NCBI RefSeq assembly: GCF_020544405.1
Contig: NZ_CP065410.1
Location: 3,906,001-3,970,000 of the forward strand
DNA: 64,000 bases
From: Pseudomonas sp. IAC-BECa141
Lineage (GTDB): Bacteria; Pseudomonadota; Gammaproteobacteria; Pseudomonadales; Pseudomonadaceae
Direction: 5' to 3'
Shown here: piece after piece, positions 55,508-64,000 of the stretch
How positions within the stretch are numbered: the stretch's first letter is position 1
How the letters are laid out: every line of letters starts with the position of its first letter
Position numbers and translations under genes: made by a program
The notes under the pieces: model-generated
Seen by the model: the letters and a program-made list of their open reading frames with translations, nothing else
Database searches by the model: none
What the model was told of the DNA's origin: nothing

Positions 55508-56017
55508 TTAGAACGCGCCCATGTAATCGCGCTTGCCCACTTCCACACCGTTGTGACGCAGCAGCGCGTAGGTGGTGGTGACGTGGAAGAAGAACTGCGG
55601 CAGACCGTAGCTCAGCAGGTAAGCCTGGCCACTGAAGCGCTTCTCTTTCGGGGTGCCCGGACGGGTCACGATCTCGATGCCTTCCTTGCCATTGATCTGC
55701 TCTGGCTTGATCTCGCCGATGAAGGCCAGAACCTTGGCGATCAGCGCTTGCAGCTCGGCGAAGGTGGTTTCGGTGTCGTCATATTTCGGGATTTCGATTT
55801 CGGCCAGACGCGAGGACACGCCTTTGGCGAAGTCCACGGCGATCTGCACCTGACGTACCAGCGGAAACATGTCCGGGTACAGACGCGCTTGCAGGAAGGC
55901 GTTCGGATCGATGTTTTTCTCGGTGGCGTGGGCTTCAGCCTTTTTCAGCACATCGCTCACGGCGTTGAGCATTTGTTGGAAAACCGGAACGGATGCGGCG
56001 TACAGGGAAATGGTCAT
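55508..56017 (-). CDS. DUF1993 family protein
   Basis: A 169-residue soluble helical protein of the DUF1993 family, related to DinB-like four-helix bundles. ASVPVFQQMLNAVSDVLKKAE begins the first helix and YGLPQFFFHVTTTYALLRHNGVEVGKRDYMG closes the last, including the His-rich pattern near a possible metal site. Function is not known. It is a monocistronic gene. Confidence 0.85.
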   Translation of the reverse strand: MTISLYAASVPVFQQMLNAVSDVLKKAEAHATEKNIDPNAFLQARLYPDMFPLVRQVQIAVDFAKGVSSRLAEIEIPKYDDTETTFAELQALIAKVLAFIGEIKPEQINGKEGIEIVTRPGTPKEKRFSGQAYLLSYGLPQFFFHVTTTYALLRHNGVEVGKRDYMGAF

Positions 56018-56143
56018 GGCAGTCTCACGTGGTGGCTGGGTGAATCGTGGGGGCGATTATAGCCATGCTCGCATGGCGGCGCGGCTTGTCTTTTATCCAG
56101 CAAGGATTAGGCTAGGCGCCTTCGACTGCAGAGGGAACGCGCG

Positions 56144-56794
56144 ATGACCACAGAATTTGAAACCCGCTCCGACGAACCACGGCTCAACGCCACGGAAATC
56201 CGCATTCTGGGCTCGTTGATCGAGAAACAGGCCACCAGCCCGGAAACCTACCCGTTGACCCTCAACGCGCTGGTACTGGCCTGCAACCAGAAAACCAGCC
56301 GGGAACCGGTGATGAACCTGACCCAGGGCCAGGTCGGCCAAAGCCTGCGCGCCCTCGAAAGCCGCGGTTTCGCCAAACTGGTGATGGGCAGCCGCGCCGA
56401 CCGCTGGGAGCACAAGGTCGACAAGGCGCTGGAACTGGTGCCGGCGCAATTGATCCTGACCGGCTTGATGTTCCTGCGCGGCCCGCAGACGGTCAACGAA
56501 CTGCTGACCCGCAGCGGTCGCATGCATGAATTCGAAGACACCGAACAAGTGGTGCATCAGCTGGAACGCCTGATCGCCCGGGAGCTGGCGGTGCTGATTC
56601 CGCGCCAGGCCGGCCAACGAGAAGATCGCTACACCCACGCACTGGGCGATCCGGCGGACATCGAGGCGATTATCGCGGCCCGGCAGAATCCGAGCGAACG
56701 TGGGGCTGCCAGCGGTGTGTCAGTGGAGCGAATCGAAGAACTGGAAGCGCGGATTGCGGCGCTGGAAGAACGTCTGGCCCGCCTCGAAGAATAA
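56144..56794 (+). CDS. yceH: YceH/DUF480 family protein
   Basis: A 216-residue DUF480 protein with two tandem winged-helix domains (residues about 15-180): [37 protein letters not shown] is split by the family pattern, and [25 protein letters not shown] marks the second. A C-terminal coiled coil ([19 protein letters not shown]) follows. Conserved in gammaproteobacteria, no firm function; the E. coli gene lies near murJ. Here it overlaps no neighbour. Confidence 0.88.
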   Translation: MTTEFETRSDEPRLNATEIRILGSLIEKQATSPETYPLTLNALVLACNQKTSREPVMNLTQGQVGQSLRALESRGFAKLVMGSRADRWEHKVDKALELVPAQLILTGLMFLRGPQTVNELLTRSGRMHEFEDTEQVVHQLERLIARELAVLIPRQAGQREDRYTHALGDPADIEAIIAARQNPSERGAASGVSVERIEELEARIAALEERLARLEE

Positions 56795-56810
56795 GCACAC
56801 CGGGGCGGCG

Positions 56811-57329
56811 TTATTCGCCGTCCCAGTAATCCACCCCGTCCGCTTGCCGCGCCACCGCGACAAATCCCGAGGCATTGCCTTCGGCATCGACGTTGAAGTT
56901 ATCCATTACCGCGTATTTGTTCGAATCCGGGTACTCGCAGATTTCCGGTTGCTGCTGGGTACTGACCGCGAGATAGCGCAGTTCCGCAGCACTGGTATTA
57001 ATGATCTGATGCGCGGCTTCCGGGCCGCCCGGCGGGCAGGCGATCACGTCCCCGGCGCGAATCGGGAAACGTTCGGCGCCCAGGCGCACTTCCCCCTCCC
57101 CGGCCACCACGTAAAACATTTCCTCATTCACACGATGACTGTGAAACGGGCTGCCGCGCATGCCCGGCGGCAGCGCATACAGTCGATAACCGAGTTTCTG
57201 CGCGCCCAGTTGCTGGCCGATCCGGGCCAGACGCTGCTGATAACGCCCGGCGGTTTCGCCTTCGGGAGACAGGGCTTCGGGCAGCGGTTCGAGTTCGACA
57301 TCATTCAGGTTGAGAATCGGCGGATGCAT
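56811..57329 (-). CDS. Cupin-domain protein
   Basis: A 172-residue single cupin. The metal-site motif is in GSPFHSHRVNEEMFYVVAGEGEVRLG (H-x-H-x-E pattern, cupin motif 1) and CPPGGPEAAHQIINTS (motif 2 His). The ATG at 57329 has GAGG six bases upstream. Acts probably as a metal-dependent isomerase, dioxygenase or ligand-binding protein; the substrate is unknown. Confidence 0.8.
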   Translation of the reverse strand: MHPPILNLNDVELEPLPEALSPEGETAGRYQQRLARIGQQLGAQKLGYRLYALPPGMRGSPFHSHRVNEEMFYVVAGEGEVRLGAERFPIRAGDVIACPPGGPEAAHQIINTSAAELRYLAVSTQQQPEICEYPDSNKYAVMDNFNVDAEGNASGFVAVARQADGVDYWDGE

Positions 57330-57427
57330 GCAAACCTCGGCTTTTTGTGATGGGCAAGTCTGCGCCTGCTGATCCGGCAGTATAGGCAACGGCAAATCCG
57401 GGCGGATTTACCGTTGAACAGGCTTCA

Positions 57428-58246
57428 TCAACTGCGCGCGAACGCCACCGCTGCATCGAACTGCTCGACCGTCGGCCGCACGCCGGTGTACAGCACGAAC
57501 TGCTCCAGCGCCTGGATCGCGATCACTTCCAGCCCGGTGATCACCTTTTTACCTTCGGCACGGCCACGCACGATCAGCGGGGTTTCCGAGGGAATCGCCA
57601 CTACATCGAACACAGTGTCTGCAGACTTGATCACATCCACGTCAAAAGAAAGCTGACCCGCCTCCGGGCCGCCGTCCATGCCCAACGGGGTGACGTTGAC
57701 CAGCATCTGCGGATGCTCGTCGCCCAGTTCTGCCTGCCAGCGATAGCCCAGGGAATCCGCCAGCGCCCGACCGGCGCGCTCGTTGCGGGCCACGATCAAA
57801 CCGTTTTTGTAACCGCCATCGCGCAAGGCACTGGCCACAGCCTTGGCCATGCCGCCGCTACCGCGAAGGGCGAACGTCGTGTCCATCGGCACCGCGTGGG
57901 TTTCCAGCAATTGAGCAATGGCGATGTAATCGGTGTTGTAGGCCTTCAGATGGCCGTTGGTGTTGACGATGGTATTGATCGACTGGATCGCTGCCGCCGA
58001 GGCATCCAGTTCATCGACCAACGCAATGCTCGCTTCCTTGAACGGCATCGACACGCCGCAACCGCGAATCCCCAGCGCTCGAATTCCGCCGACCGCACCC
58101 GGCAGGTCCTGACTGCTGAACGCCTTGTAGTAGAAATTCAGCCCCAGTTGTTCATACAAATGGTTATGAAACCGCAGACCGAAATTCCCGGGACGCCCAG
58201 ACAGGGACATGCACAGTTGGGTGTCTTTGTTGGGGTTCATCTGCAT
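57428..58246 (-). CDS. Shikimate dehydrogenase-like protein (AroE paralogue)
   Basis: A 272-residue protein of the shikimate 5-dehydrogenase fold. LCMSLSGRPGNFGLRFHNHLYEQLGL and GCGVSMPFKEASIALVDELD (with the catalytic Lys) are aligned with AroE, and the NADP loop is RGSGGMAKAVASALRDGG. The usual SxS and NTD motifs are partly kept (NTDYI). Several differences from housekeeping AroE indicate the AroE2/YdiB/quinate-type or SdhL branch. The start at 58246 has AGGAG upstream. Role not certain. Confidence 0.8.
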   Translation of the reverse strand: MQMNPNKDTQLCMSLSGRPGNFGLRFHNHLYEQLGLNFYYKAFSSQDLPGAVGGIRALGIRGCGVSMPFKEASIALVDELDASAAAIQSINTIVNTNGHLKAYNTDYIAIAQLLETHAVPMDTTFALRGSGGMAKAVASALRDGGYKNGLIVARNERAGRALADSLGYRWQAELGDEHPQMLVNVTPLGMDGGPEAGQLSFDVDVIKSADTVFDVVAIPSETPLIVRGRAEGKKVITGLEVIAIQALEQFVLYTGVRPTVEQFDAAVAFARS

Positions 58247-58500
58247 GGGAGGCTCCTTCGAATGCACTTTCGGATGGACGGGATTAGCCAGACCATCGGG
58301 TTCTGAACGATCATAAGGCGGTCTGTTCCGGGCATCACAGCCGATGCCGGAAATCCGGTAAACAAACCGGTACAGACCTTACACAAAATTTACCTAGCGG
58401 CCGTGCTGTTTTTCAAAATGTTGCTGTCTTAGAAGTATCCCCGCGCCATCCCGAGCCTGTTGCAGACTCGGACGCCGGGTCGAAGAACCGAGGAATTATC

Positions 58501-58851
58501 ATGATTCGTAAACTCCCCATCGTGGCCTTGTTGATTGGTGCATTCGCGATCACGGGTCAGGCAGAAGCCCACGGCGGTGGCTGGCAGGGCCCGGCGGTAT
58601 TTGGTGCGATCGTCGGCTCGGCCATCATCGGCTCGGCGCTCATCAACCAGGATCGGCCGGTGTACGTCCAACAGCCTGTTTACGCTCAACCGGCACCGGT
58701 CTACGTGCAGCAACCGCCGCCACCGGTCTACTATCAGCCGGCCCCGGTTTATGTGCAGCAACCGGTCTACGTCCAACCGGCCCCGGTGTATTACGGTCCG
58801 CCGCGTGGTTACTACGGTCGGCCACACTACTACGGTGGTCCGCGTTGGTAA
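58501..58851 (+). CDS. Secreted Pro/Tyr/Gln-rich repeat protein with glycine-zipper segment
   Basis: A 116-residue protein with a signal peptide (about 1-23, ending GQAEAHG). A glycine-zipper-like helix (VFGAIVGSAIIGSALI) follows, then low-complexity VYVQQP/VYxQPAP repeats and a Gly/Tyr C-terminus (YYGPPRGYYGRPHYYGG). Such proteins are common in Pseudomonas and are probably exported or outer-membrane linked. A terminator follows directly. Confidence 0.75.
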   Translation: MIRKLPIVALLIGAFAITGQAEAHGGGWQGPAVFGAIVGSAIIGSALINQDRPVYVQQPVYAQPAPVYVQQPPPPVYYQPAPVYVQQPVYVQPAPVYYGPPRGYYGRPHYYGGPRW

Positions 58852-58860
58852 CCGGTACAC

Positions 58861-58888
58861 AAGGCCCCGCTTGATAGCGGGGCTTTTT
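58861..58888 (+). terminator. Terminator of the repeat-protein gene
   Basis: AAGGCCCCGC, six-base loop, GCGGGGC then TTTTT. Confidence 0.85.
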
Positions 58889-59094
58889 ATTGCCTCCGGG
58901 AAAGCTGACCGTCCGTCGGCCAAGGTCTGAAAAAATTTCGCCAAGGTCGTTGTGGGGACAGTTTGAACCGCTAAAGTCGGCATGATGGACTCGACCGTAA
59001 GGGGCAAAACACAACGGTCATCTATTTGTCATGACGGAACTGCACTCTGAATCCGTCCGCATACAACAGGTTGATAACAACAAGGACGACTTGA

Positions 59095-59289
59095 ATGCCT
59101 ACACAGAATCCTCACCGTATCGTCGGCTTATGCACTTCGAGCAAGGTCTACAACACCCTGACCGAACTCAAGCACCTGGAAGGCCACCGCACGGCGAAAT
59201 TTCTCTCGCTGCTGGCGGAAAACCTGGTCCGCAAGGGCTTTATCAACGAACACGAGATCATGCACATGCTCGATCAAGTGGTGGATTGA
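59095..59289 (+). CDS. Small helical protein of unknown function
   Basis: A 64-residue, mostly helical protein starting MPTQNPHRIVGLCTSSKVYN and ending MLDQVVD. AAGGA is eight bases upstream of the ATG. It carries a balanced mix of charged and hydrophobic residues, has no signal peptide, and is followed 102 bp later by another small gene on the same strand. I do not recognise its family. Confidence 0.65.
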   Translation: MPTQNPHRIVGLCTSSKVYNTLTELKHLEGHRTAKFLSLLAENLVRKGFINEHEIMHMLDQVVD

Positions 59290-59391
59290 GCAAGCCCTCA
59301 CTGGCATCAATGACCACTATCGAAAGCGTTGATTGTCCCTGAAACGGCCAATTCCCTAAGGTAGCTCCACAGATTGATGGAGGTACTTTTC

Positions 59392-59574
59392 ATGGCTCAG
59401 GTTCAAATCATGTCCGTTATCGGTAGCGCCGTTCCCGCATCGCTCAGAGAGTTGGGCCTGCTCGCCTGCTGGTATCTGGTGCGCGACGGCGAGCCCGTCA
59501 GCGGCCCGCTCACGTCCTTGCCAGCGGCGCAGGCGCTGTCGCAACAACTGCTCAACGACCCGTTCAAGGCTTAA
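59392..59574 (+). CDS. Small protein of unknown function
   Basis: A 60-residue protein (MAQVQIMSVIGSAVPASLRE at the start) with WYLVRDGEPVSGPLTSLPAAQAL in the middle, a pattern resembling short GYF/DUF-like display domains found in Pseudomonas. GGAGG is nine bases before the ATG. Its stop overlaps that of the convergent AI-2E permease gene by four bases. Function unknown. Confidence 0.65.
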   Translation: MAQVQIMSVIGSAVPASLRELGLLACWYLVRDGEPVSGPLTSLPAAQALSQQLLNDPFKA

Positions 59575-60632
59575 GGCAACTGCACTTTTGGTCTGGTTTC
59601 GATGAACAGCGCCCAACTCGACATGAACAATGCAGCGATCAGCGGCCCGATCACGAAACCATTGAGGCCAAAGACCGCCATTCCGCCCAACGTCGAAATC
59701 AGGATCATGTAGTCCGGCATCCGGGTATCCTTGCCCACCAGGATCGGGCGCAGCAGGTTATCCACCAGACCGATCACGAACACCCCGAACAATCCCAGCA
59801 CCACGCCCTGCCAGATCATCCCGCTGAGCAGGAAGTAAACGGCCACCGGCGCCCAGACGATCCCCGCACCCACTGCCGGCAACAGCGACAGAAATGCCAT
59901 CAGCACCGCCCAGAGCAACGCACTGGGAATGTCGAGAAACCAGAATATCGCCCCGCCCAAAGCCCCTTGAGTAATCGCGACCACGAGGTTGCCCTTTACC
60001 GTCGCGCGCACCACACGGTTGAACTTCAGCTGCAAACGACGCTTGTGATGTTCTTCCAGCGGTATCGCCGTGCGCACCTTGCGCGCCAGATCGGCACCAT
60101 CGCGCAGAAAGAAAAACAACAGGTACAGCATGATGAAGAAACTCACCACGAACTCGAAAGTGCCCTGGCCGAAACTGAATGCCTGAGTTGCCAGTACCTG
60201 GCTGCCCTGCATCGAAGCCTTGACGATCTTCTCGCGCAAGGCATTGAGTTCGCCCAATCCGAAGCGGTCGAGAAGGTGCTGAAAGTACGGCGGCAGACTG
60301 TGCTTGAACTGCGCCAGATACGCGCCGATATCGAGCTTGCCGCTTTCGATGTTGTCGTAGAGCGTCGCCCCTTCCTGCACCAGCAGTACGCCGATGACGA
60401 TCACCGGCAGGATCGCGATCACCAGGCAGATGCTCAAAGTACACAGCGACGTCAGGTTGCGTTGCCAGCCGAATTTCAATTGCAACCGGCGTTGCATCGG
60501 CGCAAACAGGATGCCAAGTATCACCGCCCAGAACACCGCGCCGTAGAACGGCAACAGGATCCAGATAAAGGCGACCGTCACCAGCAATAGCAGCACGGTG
60601 AGGGATTTGAATTGCAGACTCTTTTGGTTCAT
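59571..60632 (-). CDS. AI-2E family (PerM) membrane transporter
   Basis: A 353-residue protein with seven or eight membrane helices of the AI-2E/PerM family. LLPFYGAVFWAVILGILFAPMQ at the N-terminus, a periplasmic or cytoplasmic central domain, and LSLLPAVGAGIVWAPVAVYFLLSG are characteristic. Members transport autoinducer-2 or, in other cases, Na+ in exchange for protons; Pseudomonas does not make AI-2 by LuxS as a rule, so export of AI-2 should not be assumed. Confidence 0.85.
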   Translation of the reverse strand: MNQKSLQFKSLTVLLLLVTVAFIWILLPFYGAVFWAVILGILFAPMQRRLQLKFGWQRNLTSLCTLSICLVIAILPVIVIGVLLVQEGATLYDNIESGKLDIGAYLAQFKHSLPPYFQHLLDRFGLGELNALREKIVKASMQGSQVLATQAFSFGQGTFEFVVSFFIMLYLLFFFLRDGADLARKVRTAIPLEEHHKRRLQLKFNRVVRATVKGNLVVAITQGALGGAIFWFLDIPSALLWAVLMAFLSLLPAVGAGIVWAPVAVYFLLSGMIWQGVVLGLFGVFVIGLVDNLLRPILVGKDTRMPDYMILISTLGGMAVFGLNGFVIGPLIAALFMSSWALFIETRPKVQLP

Positions 60633-60788
60633 GTCCGGTCCAGGTCAGTCAGGCGCCACCCGCGCCCGTCCCGTTTAGTCAACCAGCGTCGGCGCGAGTG
60701 CCCTGTTTCTTCATGGAGCATAGATCCAGATCAATAAACCCTCGGTGCAACTGCTCTACCCTGCCGCGCTTTTGCGACCGACGCCGCC

Positions 60789-62117
60789 ATGACGACCTCT
60801 TTCACCCCCGAACTGCTCGCCCCCGCCGGCACCCTGAAAACCATGCGTTACGCCTTCGCCTATGGGGCTGATGCGGTGTATGCCGGCCAGCCGCGCTACA
60901 GCCTGCGGGTGCGCAACAACGAGTTCGATCACGCCAATCTGGCGCTCGGCATTCGCGAAGCCCAGACCCAGGGCAAACGCTTCTACGTGGTGGTCAATAT
61001 CGCGCCTCACAACGCCAAACTGAAGACCTTCCTCAAGGATCTGGCGCCAGTGATCGAGATGGCGCCGGACGCGCTGATCATGTCCGACCCCGGCCTGATC
61101 ATGCTGGTGCGCCGACACTTTCCGCAGATGCCGATCCACCTGTCGGTGCAGGCCAACACGGTGAACTGGGCGAGCGTCGAGTTCTGGCAGCAACAGGGGC
61201 TGAGCCGGATCATCCTGTCCCGTGAACTGTCGCTGGAAGAGATCGGCGAAATCCGCGAACAGGTGCCGGGCATGGAGCTGGAAGTGTTCGTGCACGGCGC
61301 ACTGTGCATGGCCTATTCCGGCCGCTGCCTGCTCTCGGGCTACATGAACAAGCGTGACGCCAATCAGGGCACCTGCACCAACGCCTGCCGCTGGAAATAT
61401 TCGGCGCAGGAAGCCACGGAAAACCAGCTCGGCGAAATCGTGCAGACCTTCGAACCGCAACCGACCCTCGGCCTCGGCGCCCCCACCGATCAGGTGTTCC
61501 TGTTGCAGGAAGCCAACCGCCCCGGCGAGCTGATGCCGACATTCGAAGACGAGCACGGCACCTACATCATGAACGCCAAGGACCTGCGCGCGGTGCAGCA
61601 CGTCGAGCGCCTGACCCGCATGGGCGTGCACTCACTGAAGATCGAAGGCCGGACCAAATCGCACTTCTATTGCGCACGCACCACCCAGGTCTATCGCCGG
61701 GCCATCGACGACGCGGTGGCCGGCCGCGAGTTCGACCGCAGCCTGATGACCGATCTTGAATCCCTCGCCCAGCGCGGCTACACCGAAGGTTTCCTGCGCC
61801 GCCATGTGCATGACGAATACCAGAACTACCAGAACGGCAGCTCAGTGTCGGAGCGTCAGCAGTTTGTCGGCGAACTGACCGGCGAGCGCCGGGATCGTCT
61901 GGCCGAGGTCAAAGTGAAGAACCGCTTTGCACTGGGTGATCACCTGGAACTGATGACACCCAAGGGCAATTTCCATTTTGATCTGCATGAGTTGCAGAAC
62001 CTCAAAGGCGAAACCATCGACGTAGCCCCGGGGGATGGGCACACCGTTTATCTGCCGATTCCGGATGCGGTGGATCTGCGCTTCGGCTTGTTGATGCGCG
62101 ATCTCGGCGCTGTTTAG
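60789..62117 (+). CDS. trhP: TrhP/YegQ U32-family tRNA hydroxylation protein
   Basis: A 442-residue peptidase-U32-family protein. ELLAPAGTLKTMRYAFAYGADAVYAGQP begins the barrel, and GALCMAYSGRCLLSGYMNKRDANQGTCTNACRW contains the conserved cysteines that may bind a cluster. In E. coli YegQ (TrhP) helps hydroxylate uridine 34 of tRNA to 5-hydroxyuridine with prephenate as source. Length matches YegQ (453). Confidence 0.88.
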   Translation: MTTSFTPELLAPAGTLKTMRYAFAYGADAVYAGQPRYSLRVRNNEFDHANLALGIREAQTQGKRFYVVVNIAPHNAKLKTFLKDLAPVIEMAPDALIMSDPGLIMLVRRHFPQMPIHLSVQANTVNWASVEFWQQQGLSRIILSRELSLEEIGEIREQVPGMELEVFVHGALCMAYSGRCLLSGYMNKRDANQGTCTNACRWKYSAQEATENQLGEIVQTFEPQPTLGLGAPTDQVFLLQEANRPGELMPTFEDEHGTYIMNAKDLRAVQHVERLTRMGVHSLKIEGRTKSHFYCARTTQVYRRAIDDAVAGREFDRSLMTDLESLAQRGYTEGFLRRHVHDEYQNYQNGSSVSERQQFVGELTGERRDRLAEVKVKNRFALGDHLELMTPKGNFHFDLHELQNLKGETIDVAPGDGHTVYLPIPDAVDLRFGLLMRDLGAV

Positions 62118-62140
62118 ACGCAGCTATCGAACCGGCGACT

Positions 62141-62878
62141 TCAATTCGTGGCTGAAAACCGATCACGACTGTTGGTCAGGTGCAGCCACATCGCCGCGCG
62201 CGCCGCGTCGGGGTCCTGACGCTTGATCGCGTTGAGGATCGCTTCATGTTCGAGATTCGCCAGTTGCCCGAGCTTGCTCAAATCCACCGCCCCTCGCTCG
62301 GCCGCATTGACCCGAGTGCGCGGGATCATCGCGCTGCCCAGATGCTGCATGATTTCGGTGAAGCAGACATTGCCGGTGGCTTCGGCAATCAACAAGTGGA
62401 AGCGCCGATCGGCCTCGACGCAACTGTCGTTGTTGGCCAATAGACGCTGGTAGTCGTCCAGCGCCTGACGCATCTGCAACAGTTGCTGCTCGGAACGACG
62501 CTGCGCGGCCAGTGCTGCTGCTTGCGTCTCCAGCCCCATGCGCAATTCAAGAATACTGCGCACCCCCAGCGCGGTGTCGACGTTCAGCCGCAACCCCTGC
62601 TCCGGCACGCGTTCGATCACGAAGGTGCCGATGCCGTGCCGCGTCTCCACCAACCCCGACGCCTGCAATTTGGAAATCGCCTCACGCACCACGGTGCGGC
62701 TGACGCCGTACTCCTGAACGATCGAGTTTTCCGACGGCAACTTGTCACCGGGCAGCATCTGGCCGAGCAGGATGCTCTGGGTCAGTTTCTCCACCAGGTC
62801 ATGGGCCAGGTTGTGGGCGCGCTTGCGGGCGGGGGCGTCGAGGTCTTCTTGCATGGTCGGATCCGGTGAACGGGGCAT
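62141..62878 (-). CDS. GntR/FadR-family (FCD) regulator divergent from an MFS gene
   Basis: A 245-residue regulator with an N-terminal winged HTH (LPSENSIVQEYGVSRTVVREAISKLQASGLV) and C-terminal FCD domain with metal/ligand histidines (FHLLIAEATGN, LEHEAILNAI). The spacer to the divergent MFS transporter gene holds four TTGTNNNAC(A)A-type sites that match FCD-type operators. It probably represses the transporter until a sugar acid or similar ligand is present. A downstream start (62854) is possible. Confidence 0.85.
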   Translation of the reverse strand: MPRSPDPTMQEDLDAPARKRAHNLAHDLVEKLTQSILLGQMLPGDKLPSENSIVQEYGVSRTVVREAISKLQASGLVETRHGIGTFVIERVPEQGLRLNVDTALGVRSILELRMGLETQAAALAAQRRSEQQLLQMRQALDDYQRLLANNDSCVEADRRFHLLIAEATGNVCFTEIMQHLGSAMIPRTRVNAAERGAVDLSKLGQLANLEHEAILNAIKRQDPDAARAAMWLHLTNSRDRFSATN

Positions 62879-62905
62879 TCCGATCGTAGCACTGCAGACG
62901 ATGAC

Positions 62906-63159
62906 TTGTATGAGCTCCTATGACTTCAAGCGCTCAACTTGTATGACAACAACCATTTTTCGTTTAAGAACTTTCAATACCTTCACGCCATCACTCCACA
63001 TTTACTGGGCTGGCACTCCACAGTTCAACCCCGCAACCACCCTTTAAAGCCCAATAAATACGGCACTTCGAATCCAGAAAAGCATAAAAAACCTTCGCCG
63101 TAGATAAATTTGATTGAGCGCCCCCACTTGTAGGACAAAAAAACGCAGTTGTATGATGT
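62906..63159. promoter_or_regulatory. FCD-type operator cluster in the divergent spacer
   Basis: TTGTATGACAA (62939-62949) and TTGTAGGACAA (63128-63138) are perfect TTGT-N3-ACAA palindromes. TTGTATGAGCT (62906-62916) and TTGTATGATGT (63149-63159) are half sites. FadR-subfamily GntR regulators bind TNGTNNNACNA, which both palindromes match. The 342-bp spacer 62879-63220 is A+T-rich and contains no ORF that I can support. Confidence 0.7.
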
Positions 63160-63220
63160 CTATCAACAACGCAACATCCAGCCAAACCCCGCATAAAAAT
63201 AACGAGTGGGAGAAAACCAA

Positions 63221-64000
63221 GTGAAATCATCCATTGCCGGGATGAACGAGGGCGCCAATTCCGCGCTGTCCTCCGCCATTGCCAAAGTCAAACGCCACGT
63301 CCTGCCGCTGTTCGTCATCATGTTCATCGTCAATTACATTGACCGGGTGAACATCGGCTTCGTCCGCACCCACATGGAACACGACCTCGGCATCGGTGCC
63401 GCGGCCTATGGTTTCGGTGCCGGTCTGTTCTTCATCGGTTACGCGCTGTTCGAAGTCCCTTCCAACATGCTGCTGCAAAAGGTCGGCGCACGAATCTGGC
63501 TGACCCGCATCATGCTCACCTGGGGCCTGGTGGCCGCCGGCATGGCGTTCATCCAGAACGAAACCCACTTCTACATCCTGCGATTTCTGCTCGGCGTGGC
63601 CGAGGCCGGATTCTTTCCCGGAGTGATCTACTACTTCACTCGTTGGTTGCCGGGAGCCGAGCGCGGCAAGGCAATTGCGATTTTCTTGAGCGGTTCGGCG
63701 GTGGCCTCGCTGATTTCCGGCCCGTTGTCCGGCTTGCTGTTACAGATCGAAGGTCTGGGCATGCACGGCTGGCAGTGGATGTACTTCATTGAGGGGATGT
63801 TCTCGGTCTGCCTGTGCGTCTTCGTGTGGTTCTGGCTCGACGCCAAACCCCACGACGCCAAGTGGCTGACCCGCGCCGAACAGGACGCCCTGGTCAAGGC
63901 CATCGACGATGAACAGAAGGCCCGCGAAGCCGCGACGCCAATCCGGCCGTCGCTGGGCAAACTGCTCAAGGATCGCCAGATCATCCTGTTCTGCCTGATC
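63221..64000 (+). CDS. MFS anion:cation symporter, N-terminal 260 residues (runs off the window)
   Basis: An open frame from the GTG at 63221 (GGGAG 8-12 bases upstream) to the window end. NYIDRVNIGF in helix 1, GYALFEVPSNMLLQKVGAR and the helix-4 region LRFLLGVAEAGFFPGVIYYFTRW are signatures of the ACS family (glucarate, galactonate, phthalate, allantoate and tartrate carriers). The C-terminal half is not visible. The divergent FCD regulator and its operator sites indicate inducible uptake of an organic acid. Exact substrate unknown. Confidence 0.88.
   Translation, partial: MKSSIAGMNEGANSALSSAIAKVKRHVLPLFVIMFIVNYIDRVNIGFVRTHMEHDLGIGAAAYGFGAGLFFIGYALFEVPSNMLLQKVGARIWLTRIMLTWGLVAAGMAFIQNETHFYILRFLLGVAEAGFFPGVIYYFTRWLPGAERGKAIAIFLSGSAVASLISGPLSGLLLQIEGLGMHGWQWMYFIEGMFSVCLCVFVWFWLDAKPHDAKWLTRAEQDALVKAIDDEQKAREAATPIRPSLGKLLKDRQIILFCLI

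Overview
The window looks like a chromosome segment of a Pseudomonas of the P. fluorescens group. The evidence is the GC-rich coding sequence, the tig-clpP-clpX-lon-hupB-ppiD block beside folD and an Arg-His-Leu-His tRNA cluster, the liu leucine-degradation genes with a MerR regulator, two Pseudomonas regulatory RNAs (CrcY and PrrF), and Pseudomonas REP palindromes. There is no prophage, integron, CRISPR array or insertion sequence, so this is mostly core and near-core genome.

Layout. 1-10.1 kb: a truncated LysR gene, then leucine/isovalerate catabolism (liuR, liuE, an acyl-CoA ligase, liuABCD), with three copies of a LiuR-type palindrome and the sigma54-dependent RNA CrcY between liuE and the ligase. 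10.1-11.5 kb: a CI/PrtR-like repressor divergent from a small DUF6124-like gene, then a Fur-boxed PrrF RNA. 11.7-17.3 kb: an M14 carboxypeptidase, an MFS transporter, and an ECF sigma/anti-sigma pair divergent from a membrane-anchored catalase-like peroxidase and cytochrome b561, with matched ECF promoters on both sides. 17.5-22.5 kb: zapE, an LRR-kinase fusion, a YebC/PmpR regulator and a short orphan VgrG. 22.4-29.6 kb: an aminoethylphosphonate locus (FAD oxidoreductase, GlpT-like carrier, two LysR regulators, phnW, phnX). 29.7-37.2 kb: cytochrome b561, a D-cysteine desulfhydrase-like gene, fadH, a nitrilase-fold protein that lacks its catalytic residues, an AraC regulator, a 28-residue ORF, a DUF2242 lipoprotein and a LysR remnant.

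37.2-47.8 kb: the proteostasis block (ppiD, a divergent tRNA-Asp-like gene, hupB, lon with a sigma32-type promoter, clpX, clpP, tig), the tRNA cluster and folD. 48-64 kb: pbpG, two tandem acidic Pro/Asp-rich proteins, a C39-fold lipoprotein without catalytic residues, TerC, an nhaR-like gene, transporters, sstT, several small conserved proteins, an AI-2E family permease, trhP, and a FadR-type regulator divergent from an MFS gene that runs off the end.

Quality note: clpP and the nhaR-like gene each carry a one-base frameshift, and both are repaired by lengthening a + strand GGG run to GGGG. Intact clpP is expected, so base-calling or assembly errors are more likely than real pseudogenes. The most notable items are the matched divergent ECF promoters, the CrcY and PrrF RNA genes, the structurally abnormal tRNA-Asp-like gene, the two pseudoenzymes and the LRR-kinase. 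I found no clearly new multi-gene system; the ECF-peroxidase-b561 unit is the best candidate for one that is poorly described.
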